Assembly (NCBI RefSeq): GCF_949987515.2
Contig: NC_082692.2
Span: 86,995,488-87,059,487 of the forward strand
DNA length: 64,000 nucleotides
Direction of reading: 5' to 3'
DNA from: Delphinus delphis
Taxonomy: Eukaryota > Chordata > Mammalia > Artiodactyla > Delphinidae
Shown here piece by piece: positions 11,871 through 23,490 of the stretch. Position 1 is the first letter of the stretch. Each line of letters opens with the position of its first letter. Both the position numbers and the translations under genes were made by a program. The notes below the pieces were generated by a model. The model did no database searches, was not told where the DNA came from, and saw only the letters and a list, made by a program, of their open reading frames with translations.

Positions 11871-14149
11871 GGACTGGTAGTAATAAACTTCATAAACAAG
11901 CTGCATATATACTTGTCTGTGTTATTGTTAAACACATAGCTTTACTCACTGAGCCTTGACATGTGCCTTATATCTTTTCTCTTTGATCTTGCTTATCATC
12001 TTTGTTTACTGCCTTCTGCAATATCCTTCCTACTCTCCCTTCCTCCTATCTAAATTCACTCTTCCATAGTAGGTTGACCACATAATTTCTCATGCAAGCT
12101 ATGACACTTTTGAGAATGAAAAGGGCCAATATTACACCATTAAGTATGAACTAGTGTTGTCTCAGCCAAATCAGTACATCTGGTCAACCTCTTACAATCG
12201 CTTATTCATTTTGCATCTCCTCTGTAATACTCTGTGCCATTTTGAACTCTAATAATTTACTGCATCCTCTGGCAAGAGTTGTAAACACACCATTTGTTTT
12301 ATGTTCTTTTCCATAAAGTTCTTTACATCTTTGACTGTTATTGACCATTTCTTCTGCTTGTGTCTTCTTTGTCGACTGGACACCAAGCTCAGGGATGGCA
12401 GGCACTATACTGTCCACCCACCCTCCTTCACTTCAATGCTACATGTCTCTTACCTAACAGATGCTCAATAAATATTTTCTTTATTTAGTAGTAAAATTAT
12501 TACATCGTTCCAGGCAAATAAGAAAAAATTTATGCAGGTCAGAAAGAGAGTTAAGGCAAGCCTCCTGGGAAGGTGCAGCTAGCAGAAAATCTGCCAAATC
12601 GAGCCAGGTTTCTAGTTTTCCAAGAGTCAGGGAGCACTTTGGATGTACTCTAACCCAAACTGTGGAAATTGGGAACAAATGCTTTGGGAAACCTCATGTT
12701 TGGGGGTGGGGGATGCTTTGCGGGCTTCTAAGCTACAGGGCAGTTTCAAGTTTTGGTACACAAGGCTTGGGAGTGAAAGTCAGATGTGATTAAAAATACA
12801 CGTCTTACAGATGTCTGGATGCTGTTCAAATCCCCAAAAGTGTGATAGAAAACCCAGTTGCTCTCCAGATTTTTAGGGCAGAAAAAAAAGGCCACCATGG
12901 CCCCTTTGTCTCTTTATTGAATGGGTATGTTCAAGCGACGTTTTAAATTTGTAGTGTTATCTCAGCTGCTTGTTTAGCGCCCCTTCTCACTGCCCTGAAA
13001 CCGAAAGCAGGGTAATTGGAGGAACATGTGACATGTCTCAAGAGATGAAAAGTCCTTATTATTTTTAGCATATGCTAAGTAAGCCTAGGTAAGTGCAACA
13101 CACATATAAACATACATTATGAGAATGAAAAAAATATAAAATCCTGGATACTGTCTCCTTGATACCAAAACAGAACAACATTATTTTCTTTCAACATTTT
13201 CCTATGTTCTCATTTTTAAAAAGAGAATTTAAATTTTATTTGTTTTACTTATTTTTTAAAAAACATTCTCTAACCATATCCAGCTGTCTGGCTTTGTTTA
13301 TAATACACTGTTTACTCCTCATCAATTTAAACATACAATCTGAACATCTGTCTCCTTCAACCCCAGCTTATTTGCTTTAAGTCTTCATTTTAGTTTGAAC
13401 TTGAAGTCAATGTCTTTTTCTCTGGGGCTCAAAGGAGTGGCAGAGACCCCAGCGATGTTTCCTTGCAATGGGCTTGAGAGGTATGTCTAATTTAAAAATT
13501 CACAACCCACCCCCCGAAAAAAGAAGGAAAAAAAAATCAATCTCTGTTACACAGGCAGAGAACAAAATGGGAAAGAAAGGCACTTTGTTTTGCCAGACAA
13601 AGACAGGCTATCAATTTTCATAAATCTGCATTCCCAGGACAACTGCTCTCATCTGGTAAGAGGTCTATTTCTTTGAACTTACATACCAGAAAGTATTTTT
13701 TCCCTTGTGTTAGAAACTGAAGAATAGTTAATAACAGTAAAACTTAAGTAATATAACACAGATAATTTTGTTAACTTCAACAATTCTATTTTATAAAGCT
13801 GAGAGTCCTGGGGGTGGGAAAGTGGTCCACAGTCAAACAGGGAAGGTAATAAACGCAACTTATGCAAATACGCTTTCTGGTTTTCTAGAAAACATTATTT
13901 GCAACCAGAATGTGTGTGTGTGTTTACGTATCAGTTTGCTAATTGTAAGATGGACATTTAAATATATTAAATAAACACCAAGAACCTAGCACGTCTCAAA
14001 CAAGACTGACAACCTGTTATTAAAACTATTTTGCTTCAGAGGCAAATATTACCAACTTCTGCCAGTTTTCAAGTCTTATGTTTCTTCCTGTTCTCTTTAA
14101 TCTTCCCCTCCAGTTTTAACCACTGACAAACTAATATTCTTGTACAAAT
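11871..14149. other. A/T-rich non-genic sequence with an L2 end
   Basis: About 12220-12480 resembles an L2 3' end ('ctcagggatggcagg' then 'atgctcaataaatattttc'). The rest looks single-copy. No exon or RNA gene was recognised. Confidence 0.5.
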
Positions 14150-14335
14150 AAAACCCTAGCCATATGGGGAGGGTGGGAGGGAGGGAGACGCAACAGGGAA
14201 GACATATGGGAACATATGTTTATGTATGACTGATTCACTTTGTTATAAAGCAGAAACTAACACACCATTGTAAAGCAATTATACCCCAATAAAGATGTTA
14301 AAAAAAAAAAAAAAAAAAAAAAAACCCTAGCCATA
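14150..14335 (+). mobile_element. Short young L1 3' end with perfect target duplication
   Basis: The insertion (14165-14320) is only the last part of an L1 3' UTR plus an A tail of about 25 bases. It carries the same tail as the first L1: 'gattcactttgttataaagc', 'ccattgtaaagcaattatac', 'aataaagatgtt'. It is flanked by a perfect 15-bp target-site duplication, aaaaccctagccata, at 14150-14164 and 14321-14335. The perfect duplication and long clean A tail suggest a fairly recent insertion. Confidence 0.95.
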
Positions 14336-14819
14336 GATATCAATACACACCAACACCAAGCATGCATATGTACAGTATCTGTCAGGCTTAATCCGTTTTT
14401 TAGTGCAGTTTCGGAGCTGGGTCTTTGAGACAAACAGGGCCTATGTAACAAGGACTGCCTAATATACACATACGTCGTTATATAATGAGGTCCCAAGAAT
14501 CACTAAGCATAAATGGCATAGATCAGTTGAAACAACACACTGAAAGAGGCCAAGACTTCGATCTTCAAAACTGGTAGTGATTCCCGTAGATTCATAGTAT
14601 TAGAGAGTCCCAGGGTTGAATCGTTAGGGTCATCTAGACTAGGGATTCCCACCTGGCTGGTGATCTGTCCCTTCATATGCCTGATAGTCATTGAATTCTC
14701 CTGACCTCTCTTCTCGAGATTTTGACTCAGCAGGGTGGGATGGTTCCTGCAGGGGCATTTTCCACAGGCGCTTCAGATAACCCTTGTGATGGGACAGTAT
14801 GGACAACAACAATCTAGAC

Positions 14820-14990
14820 CCCTACTGCTCAGAGTATGGCCCATGGAATGGCAGCACCAGCATCACCTGGAAGCTGGTTAGAAGCACAGAAGTGCAGACC
14901 CCACCCCAGGCTCACCAAGTGAGAACCTGAACTTGAGCAACATCTCTAGATGATTCACACACAGTCATGTTTGAAAAGTACGGTATAATG
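14820..14990 (-). mobile_element. MER5A-like hAT relic
   Basis: 'gcaccagcatcacctggaagctggtta' and 'tgtttgaaaagta' follow the MER5A pattern. Ends are approximate. Confidence 0.65.
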
Positions 14991-15379
14991 ACTGCCACTG
15001 TCTTCGTTCCATACCTGCAGCACCAAACTCCGTTTTATTTTATCCTACTTTGGGGCAGCTAAATATATCCTACAACTTTGTGTTCTGAATCTCTGTTCAA
15101 GGGACTGTGACTTCATGAGGCTGAACTTACTGGCTGAAGTAATTAGTCTGGTCAAATGTGTGGTTACTCCTGCGAGGGAAGAAACACGCTCTCACAAAAC
15201 CCCGACACCATCAGGCAAGATAATTATCCAATATAGTGTCAACCAGAATACCTACTTGTGTGATGGAATTACTCCTGTTGCAAAGCCTCGTTCTGATGGG
15301 AAGCAGGGTTGACTTGAGGTGACTTAACAGCAGGATGAACCTTGTACGTCTTCACCGAAGCCACGGTGTGTTGGGTAAA

Positions 15380-15510
15380 AGCCTGAGTTTTGGAAAGGAA
15401 AAGAACGGGGTTTTTTGAGTCCTGGTTCTTCCACTTATAACCAGAGCGTTCTTGCGCATTTTTTCTTTACTCTTTGAACCTCAGTTTCCTCATGTGTTAA
15501 ATGAAAATAC
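15380..15510 (+). mobile_element. MIR SINE relic
   Basis: 'tggttcttccacttataacc' followed by 'gaacctcagtttcctcatg' is the sense MIR core. Confidence 0.75.
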
Positions 15511-16813
15511 GAAGAGTCCCTGTTTATTGTGCATCTCATCCCCACATTGTGAAGCCCGTCGCTGAAATGGCTTTAAGAAGTACAGTAGTTGTTTTTTGTT
15601 TTGTTTAAAACTGAGGTATAACTCATCTACTATAGAATTCACTTCTTTAAAATGTGTAGGGAATAACTTTGGGGCTGATTTTGTTGGATTGGGGGGATTG
15701 TGTTGGTGTTTTAAAGGCCAGGAAGTTTTATCAATGGGTAGTCTATGTACATACAAGCCAGTTAAGGAGACTTGAGTGGATCTCATTTAATTTCCAGATC
15801 TTGGTGGTCCTGTTAGAGAGACCCAGGACATTACCCACACATATGTGTTTTGTTTACAATGAATCCTCTTTGCTTGAACTCTGAAGCTAGTTCCTGTATA
15901 CCTGAGACTTCATTTAATATTTATTATTGAGCTTGTCAGTTCCATAGGACTTTTGAGTGACACTGGCTTTCTTTGAGAACCATTGGTTGAACAAGGCCAG
16001 TCCAAGGGGGATTGGAATAGGTGGCAGATCATAGCGTAGGTGGCCTTGCTTCCAGCCCAACATATGAATTCAGTGATTTCAAGTTAAAATAAAATTTCAG
16101 GGCAAGAGATATAAAAGTCACCAAAAGCAAAACACACGGCCTGGAGTTTGGCAGTGGGGTGAAGGAACAAGGATGGTTCTTTCGGTGACAGCTTATCTAT
16201 GCACATGAGTCTTATATCCTGTTCAGTATCACCCATCTTACTTCTTCACCTACTGCTCCCAGAGGCAATGCCCACTGCAGGGTCTCCTCAATATTGGACA
16301 GAATCCCACTGGTATCTGCTCAAGCACTGATCTGCTAATTATATACAAGCCAATTCACAGAAAATACTTGGGGTTTCAAAATTAGTTTTCCTCCAGTAAT
16401 AATCTGCCTTAGCAATAAAAGAAATACAACTGATAACAGTAACATTTTATCCACTTACCCAATGAGTAAATTTTTTTTTTTGGAATGACTATATTCAATC
16501 TTGAGTAAGTTACTAGCAATCACTTGTTCTTAATCATTGGTGATGAGACTTGAAGTAAATATGACAATATATAGTGAGAATCTTCAAAAGTTTTATTTTT
16601 TGGAACACTGTATTTGGACTATCAACCCTTAGGATGAATACAAAGAAATTATTAAGAACTATTCACCTCTACCTTAACAGGTTTTCTTTTTCCCACAGAG
16701 TTATGGGTTAGCAATTATGAAACTTACTTTCAGTGTAAACTAGGATTGGGCAAATCAGTAAATAGATTGTGGATAGTAGTAGCCATGTTTTAAATTATTT
16801 GAGAATGGGGCCA

Positions 16814-16859
16814 CATATATATATATATATATATTCATATATATATATATATATATGAA
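16814..16859. repeat. (AT)n microsatellite with palindromic core
   Basis: Two AT runs are separated by 'ttc'. The segment from 'ttc' at 16834 to 'gaa' at 16859 is a perfect 26-bp palindrome. Confidence 0.9.
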
Positions 16860-17099
16860 AAGGTTTGAAGTTAGAAGAGATCTTATTCTGTTGAATTGGA
16901 TTTGGAAGTCATTCCAATTGGAGGTCATACAACATGTATTATTTTTAATATATATAGCCATGGATACAGTTATAGATATGGATACAGATAGAGATGGGTG
17001 TGGGTATGTATACACACATGTACATATAAGAGTATATATATACATATTTGTATTTTCTAGCTCTGTCGGTTGAAAAGATCTAGAAGCATAACACCTTGG

Positions 17100-18312
17100 T
17101 AGCCACATGCACACCTATCTCGGTTTGAAAATACCATTTCCCGCTAAAAGCAAGGATGGCTCTTTGGAGAAATAGCTGACTCCAGGGAAGAAGCAAAAAA
17201 ATAAACAAACCAACAAAGACAAAAACAAAACCAAGATGGACCTGAAACTTCACATTATTCAGGAAAGTATGAAGTTGTCAAAGAATTAGGGGTCATGACA
17301 AAAGGACACAGGAGCCAACTCGAAGGAGCCCCCCTGGCTATATTTGAGCATCAGAATAGTGAAAATAACAGATTAAGACCTACTGGGTAAAATAGGAAAC
17401 CATAAGTCCATATTGATATAAGTAAATTAAGGAGTCAAAGAAAAGGAAAATTTCTCCTCACGGGAGAATGCGCCTAATAAATGAAAAATGAATGATGGAA
17501 TCAGAAAATCACCATTTGGCAAACATCACAACAACAATTCATTCGAGCTAAAATAAATAGTGAATAGATACTAACACGAGTGGGTCAAAGGATATTTACA
17601 TAGCTTCACAAAATGCATATCAATTATAACGGGGAAAAAGGTACATTTAGAGTGGACACCACCTTAACCGAGTGATCAAAGTAATGGGACAAATCAACAT
17701 CATGGATCTTATGAAGAAAATAATATCACCTCTAGATTATTCCTGCCCCAAATGAAAAACCTGAAACTACTCATGAGAAAATATCCAAGAAACCCAAAGT
17801 GAAGGACATTTTACACCATAACTGGCCAAAGATGTCAATATCACGAAAGACAAAGAACAGATGAGGATTGTCCTAATTTACAGAAAACCAGAGACATATG
17901 ACAACTGAAAACAACATATGATCCAGAATTTTCTTTTGCTATAAATATTATTATTTGGACAATTGGAGGAACCTGCATAAATTCTGTAGATTAGATAATA
18001 GATACTGTCAATGTTAATTTTCTATCTTAATTCTTATACATGGTTGCGTAGGAGAATATCCTTAATTGTATGAAATACACACCGAAGTATTTAGGGGTAA
18101 AGATGTATCATGTCTGCAAGGAACTCTAAAATGGGAGAGGGAGAGGGAGAGGGAGGGAAGAAGGGGAGAAGAGAGTTTCATAAAGCAAATGTGTTAAAAT
18201 GTTACAATTTGGGAAAACTGAGTGAAGGCGTATATGGTAATTTTTTATACTATCCTTCCAACTTGTCTGTATGTTTAAAACTAGGTCGAAATAAAAAGTT
18301 AAAAAAAATGTA
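17100..18312 (+). mobile_element. Old L1ME 3' region
   Basis: The long A-rich stretch matches the 3' UTR of an old L1ME-type LINE. Diagnostic text is 'aatacacaccgaagtatttagggg' near 18073, a purine microsatellite (gggaga)n at 18131-18160, 'taaagcaaatgtgttaaaatgtt' near 18181 and a terminal 'aaataaaaagttaaaaaaaa'. The 5' boundary is approximate. There is no coding capacity. Confidence 0.75.
18131..18162. repeat. (GGGAGA)n microsatellite
   Basis: Several repeats of gggaga lie inside the L1ME 3' UTR, at the place where this family usually has a purine repeat. Confidence 0.8.
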
Positions 18313-18354
18313 CCAAGGCTGGATAATTTCACTTCGAAAAGACTCCCTTAGGGA

Positions 18355-18740
18355 TATAAGAGGACAGATAACTATTTATGTACAAATATGTTTATCAAAG
18401 CATTATTTACAATAATGAAAAACTAGAAACAATGCACCTGTTGAATAATAAGAGAATGGTTAACTGATTATACATAGCAGTTAAAAAAAACGTAGCCAGT
18501 AAAATGAAAATTTTCACATAGATATAATTAAGTGGGAAATGCTATAATAGTAATTATAAACATGAACTCAATTATGCAAATTATATATAAAGAGGAAGTA
18601 CATTAATATGTTGATGGATTATTTCTTTAAAGAGAAGCAAAGAACTAAAGATTACACTTCTTAAGTTTGTGTTGATTTTCACAGTTTGTTCACAATTAAT
18701 GTATTTCTAATGAGAGAGCAAAGACTTTTTGTTATTTTTA
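18355..18740 (+). mobile_element. L1/HAL1-like relic
   Basis: 'caaagcattatttacaataatg', 'ataagagaatggttaa' and the A/T-rich sequence after them follow the 3' ends of old LINEs of the HAL1/L1ME group. Edges are approximate. Confidence 0.5.
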
Positions 18741-20299
18741 TACCTTCTCATTAGAGATTCTCCTTAATTTGTGCAAGGGCTAGGTTTTCAATAGAGGACT
18801 TCTTAGTCAAAAAGTAGAGAAATCATTTTAACCACAAAATTATTTCAAACGTTGGGCACTTCAGAGATCTCAATTTATAAATACTAAGTATGCTAATTAC
18901 GAATTGTAACTTGTTAACACTTTGGTGGCTTAGTTATTTTTTTACTGCATGTATTTCATGGTAATATGATTACACAATGTCCTGGAATACGTGTTTCTTC
19001 TATTTCAGATTTGCCTTCCCTCTAATAAATGCAAATTCTATACATTATATATCCTTCTGAAATGTGAGTTCCAGAGATGAGAGGTGGCTTCTGGTAAAGT
19101 GGCAGATACCTTCTATAGAGAATGGAAGACATCACCATAGGGGTTGGAGCAAAGATTCCTCTCTCATTTAAAGACTTTATAAAATGTTGGCTAAGAGAGA
19201 ACTTGACTGAAGATGACATAAGAATATTTTTAACAGTTGCTAGTCACGACTAGATGTATATATATTTTTTAATATAAAAATCTCCAGGGTTATATAAGTG
19301 ACTAGAGAAGATCCATTTGTAATTTGCAACGTTAACAACGGTAGTGGTGGAGGATGTCATGCCAATGCTTCCATGGCGGAGAGTCTTCTCTGGAATCAGA
19401 CACACGTGGTGTTCATTGAGGATTTCTTCTTTGGAGGTGGTTGGTTTAGGAACCTTGACATTTTTGGGAAAAAAAAAAAAGATTATGCAGAATGTCCCAT
19501 CTTACTGAAAGAAGGGATCTGGAGAAGAATTCACAAGGGGAACATTTGTCAAGTAAAATAAAAAAATGTCTTGAAGTTGGCGTTTACCAAAACCAACTTG
19601 GTAAATGAAAGCCAATAATAACAACAATGAACATTTATTGAGCATCTTCTGTTTGCTCATTGTTTTGCCAGCCTCATCCCCTTATTGATAGTTTCTAAGC
19701 TGGGAAGCCTGGAAAAGATAAAAATAAAAATTGTCTCGCAATGACTTAGCATCATCTTCTATGCTTAGCGCCCAAATGGCTCAAGGAAGACAGCCTGGCT
19801 GACTTGTTTACGAGAAACAGGAATTGAGTTTGAGGAAGAAATCCCGGAAGCTGGGCTTCAGGTAGACTGGAGGGCTTGGCAAAGGAAGGCATGAGGCAAT
19901 GTTTCCATTAGGAATGATTGTGGGGGTGGGGGTGGGGAAGAGGCTGGAAAGGAAATACCCATGGGCTCTTGCATTGCCAAGAAGAACATGACTCACCAAC
20001 GAGAGATTTGTTATCTGAGCCTCTAAGTACCTCCTTGAAAAGTGATACTTTTCCTGAGGTGGACTGGACTCAGGAAGAATGAGATGTGGGAACCTGGATG
20101 GGTTCCATTCTGAGGGCGAGTGACAGGAGACTGCACTCTGCCGCCAGTACCTTAGAAGCAAGGTATTGAGTTTCCCCCGGACTGTATTACAGATGTACAA
20201 GCCTGACCAACTCAAACTAGCAGATCTCTCGCACTGAGCCCTTACTCACTCCTGCAATCTGTCTTTTCTTCCTTCTCTTCCTCCTCCACATATTCTCCC
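18741..20299. other. Single-copy sequence, no gene recognised
   Basis: A 135-codon open frame on the - strand (19808-20215) matches no protein I recognise. A short antisense MIR end is possible at 19625-19675. Nothing else is supported. Confidence 0.45.
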
Positions 20300-20625
20300 A
20301 CATGTCGAAATTCTGCTTTACTTTAAAGGTTAAGCCACAAATACAGTCTCCACTGAGGAATCTTCCCTGACCCTTTTCAGTAGGAACTAGTTGCTCCCTT
20401 CTTGTTGCTTTCATAGAACTTTGCTTATTCTTCTCTTTGTCAAATCACATCTTACGTTGGTATAGCACGTCTTCTACTGAAACAACTGGTACAGATGTAG
20501 GTCTTCTCTGCTGTTGCGAAATGTCTTTGAGGGCAGGAACCCAAGTCTTATCTTGTTGCCCCTAGACTATCATTCAATGCCTTGCCCAGATAAAAGATCA
20601 ATAAGTATTTAATTTTGGAGTTGAA
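20300..20625 (+). mobile_element. L2 LINE 3' end
   Basis: 'atcttccctgacccttttcag', 'tttgagggcaggaaccc' and 'tgccttgcccag...caataagtattt' follow the L2 3' end in order. Confidence 0.7.
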
Positions 20626-20764
20626 TGGAAGAGGTCCATCTGTGTGGTATACATTTATATAGTGAAGATGGTGAGAAGCAGCTAAGATGTATAAGCAGGT
20701 GGGAGGGTGTAGGTGGATATGATGCTGTAGAGAGTAGATCTAGAGCAGTCAAAAAAAAAAGCTA

Positions 20765-20967
20765 GGGCTTCCCTGGTGGTTGAGAATCCGCCTGCCGATG
20801 CAGGGGACACGGGTTCGTGCCCCGGTCCGGGAAGATCCCACGTGCCGCGGAGTGGCTGGGCCCGTGAGCCATGGCCACTGAGCCTGCGCGTCCGGAGCCT
20901 GTGCTCTGCAACGGGAGAGGCCACAACAGTGAGAGGCCCGCGTAAAGCAAAAAAAAAAAAAAAAAAA
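20765..20967 (+). mobile_element. CHR-type SINE with small deletion in the tRNA part
   Basis: It runs from head 'gggcttccctggtgg' to an A tail at 20949-20967. The usual 'cgcagtggtt' stretch is shortened to 'ttg', a loss of about 8 bp that damages the A-box region. Flanking duplications are blurred by A runs on both sides. Confidence 0.92.
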
Positions 20968-21264
20968 GTCAGCTATATCCTTTCCTCTTTCCTCTCAAAT
21001 GAACCTGTGAATTGATCTTAAGTTGGTAATGATACTTAAGTCAGTGAAAATTAAAGTGAGGGCAGCAAGAAATTGCTGGAAGAACATTGGATTAAAATTC
21101 TGAATGTCTTCCCATCTGACTTTAAGAGGCCATTTAACTTCCATGCAACATAGTCTCCACCCCTTCAAAATAGAGACAAAGCACTTGCTGCCCTTTCCAC
21201 TGGTCTGTTGTCAAGATCCATGAGGTCACTGTGAAAATGACTATAAGCTCTAAGGACTCCTTAG

Positions 21265-21425
21265 GATTGTTGGACCAGTATCATTGGCATCCCCTGGGAG
21301 CTGGTTGGAAATGCAGAATCTCAGGCCCGACCGGAGAACTCCTGAACCAGAATTTACAGTTTCATAAGGTCTTCAGGCAATCTGCATGCATGTAAAGAGT
21401 GTCAGAAGTACACCGCTAAAGGGCT
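21265..21425 (-). mobile_element. MER5A-like hAT relic
   Basis: 'catcccctgggagctggttgg', 'aaatgcagaatctcaggccc' and 'gaaccagaatttacagttt' match the MER5A pattern. Edges are approximate. Confidence 0.7.
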
Positions 21426-22034
21426 ATCAAACATAAGGCGCAATTGTTGTTTACAAGGTTCCTGTGTGTTGGGGAAAATAAACATGGGCTCAGTCCTGAG
21501 GACTCAGCACTGGAAGGGGAATCAGACTGGAGAGTGAAAGGATGTTGACACCCATGTGTCCTACCAGTAAGGCAGGAAACAAAGGTCCTATTCTGTTGCA
21601 TTTAAACTGGTGGACATGCCAGTCCTTCAGCTTTGTGTTGTTTTGATGCCACCTTTGCTTAGAACTTTTCCCTGTCCTTTTCCCCTATCAAAACTCATCT
21701 GTCCTGTGTTCCTTGTAAGAATCCTTGCCAAATAAACACCAGAAATAAAGTACTGACTCAGTGTTAATGGGTGCTAAGTTGGTATCTCGGACATTTATAT
21801 CATGTTAGAGATCTTCCCAACACAGCACCTTCATCCCAAAGAGTTAAGAAGAGGTGAAAAATCTGGAGTGTCAAGCAGCACCCAAGGGACTCCATAAACA
21901 GCACCATGTAGATAATCATGGCTATTAATGACCATAACTTTGCATATCCCAGAGTGGCAGGGCTACTGCGGGACTGTAGGGGTTGCATTCATCTATGCAC
22001 AGTAAGAAACTTGAGAAGAGTCTCGAAGGAGAGT

Positions 22035-22230
22035 GGAGATAGTAATGAGAGCTACCATATATTAAGCACCTACTGTGTGCTGGACATCACGCTGGCATCT
22101 TATCTTTGCAGATATCATTCCATTCGTACCACACTTGATAATTATGCCTATTTTATTAGCACAGCAGCTGAGGTTATGAGACTTGCCCAAGGTCACATAG
22201 CTGAGAAGAATGCAAGAAACAGGGCTCTCC
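22035..22230 (-). mobile_element. MIR-type SINE relic
   Basis: 'ttaagcacctactgtgtgctg' is followed by 'gaggttatgagacttgccc' and 'ggtcacatagctgagaag', the antisense MIR order. Confidence 0.8.
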
Positions 22231-22809
22231 AAAGAAGTACCTGTGGATATCTTAAACTTAATGCCATAAAAACAGATGTAATAAAACTTAGGGGAACTTA
22301 TTAGGACACAAAAAAAAACTTTCTCCTGTTCCACATGAGATAATATGCGGAAGAGGAAAATTCTTTTTTTATTTATTTCTGCATGACATAATATGTTATA
22401 CTGGAAGTCAAGACTTTGGATAGTAACTAGAAGAGTCTTTAAACTCTGTCGTCGATTTTGTACTTGGAAAATAAAACCAAAAATACTCCCCATTTTACTT
22501 ATACCTTCATTTTGTGTTTTGGCTGAATTGTAAACAGTTCTTAATATGAAGACAGGATGAGGGTTAATTGAATTTGACCTGGAAGGAAATCTCCACATGT
22601 TTACTTGTGCCCATAAAGTCTATCTTCAAGGACAACCTATATATTCTTCCTTCATATTTTTTAAATCATAGATTCTAAAGAATAATCTTGAAGATACTTT
22701 TGAGCTTACATGGTAAAGAAAGGATAGAGTATTAGTATACTCTTTCTATTAATTTTTTAAGAAAATTATAATTTTGTGCTCTTGTCTAGGGAAAGAGTCA
22801 CCTGAGATC

Positions 22810-22936
22810 AGGGCCCCCCTTTACCCCCCATACCAAAATCTGCAGATGCTCAAGTCCCTTACAGATAGAATAATATTTTTGATCCACATTTGGTTGAATC
22901 CGCAGATGCGGAACAAGTAAATACAGAGGGCTGTGT
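22810..22936. mobile_element. Short Tigger-type DNA transposon relic
   Basis: 'ctgcagatgctcaagtccctt' and a closing 'gaatccgcagatgcggaac...acagagggctgt' match a Tc1/mariner-Tigger MITE with its terminal sequence. It is decayed. Confidence 0.65.
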
Positions 22937-23254
22937 ACGTGTTCTACCAGATGTGTAATACCACAATTTTAATTTCAGAAAAGTGGGACTTTGGAATGAT
23001 ATAATATTAATATATTTCATAATAACAGTCCTTGAAATTATCCTACTTCTTTTCTATTAGTTACAGTGTTAGGGGCTGAAACACGTTTGACGGTGTCAAA
23101 AAAAACTAGCCAGGCCACAACAACAAAAAATCTTTTTGCGAATATGTAACATTAGCGCATCTGTTCTAAGGATGTCACGTAATTCTCTCTAGCTCTATGC
23201 TAAAAGGGAAGCAAAGAAGATTTAAATGTATAGGGCAAGCAGGAGTGTGTCAAA

Positions 23255-23490
23255 GGGTTAGGAGTATGGATGTGATGTCAGCCGTGGCTTCAAGCGCAGC
23301 CTCTACCACTTCCTGTGGGGATTTCAACAGGTTACTTAACCCCTAGTTCACATTTTGCTAATAAAATGATGACACAAGCAGTATGTGTATGATGTAGACA
23401 GGATTCTTGGGAGAATTGGATGAGACAATCCATGTCAAACTTTAGCATTGGATCTGGCCTGCTGCAGTTAAGAGAAAGCTATTGTTATTG
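23255..23490 (+). mobile_element. MIR SINE relic
   Basis: The sense MIR order is present: a tRNA-like start near 23260, 'ctaccacttcctgtgggga', 'aacaggttacttaacccct', and a decayed 3' end at 'agcattggatctggcctgctg'. Confidence 0.7.

Larger units (their letters stand above)
14336..16813. other. Non-genic sequence with scattered old repeats
   Basis: It contains a MER5A relic (about 14820-14990), a sense MIR (about 15380-15510) and a small antisense L1M piece (about 15590-15660). The remainder shows no coding signal that I recognise. Confidence 0.5.

Noticed and set aside
19808..20215. 135-codon - strand frame
   Set aside because: Its composition and content look random, and nothing around it suggests an exon.
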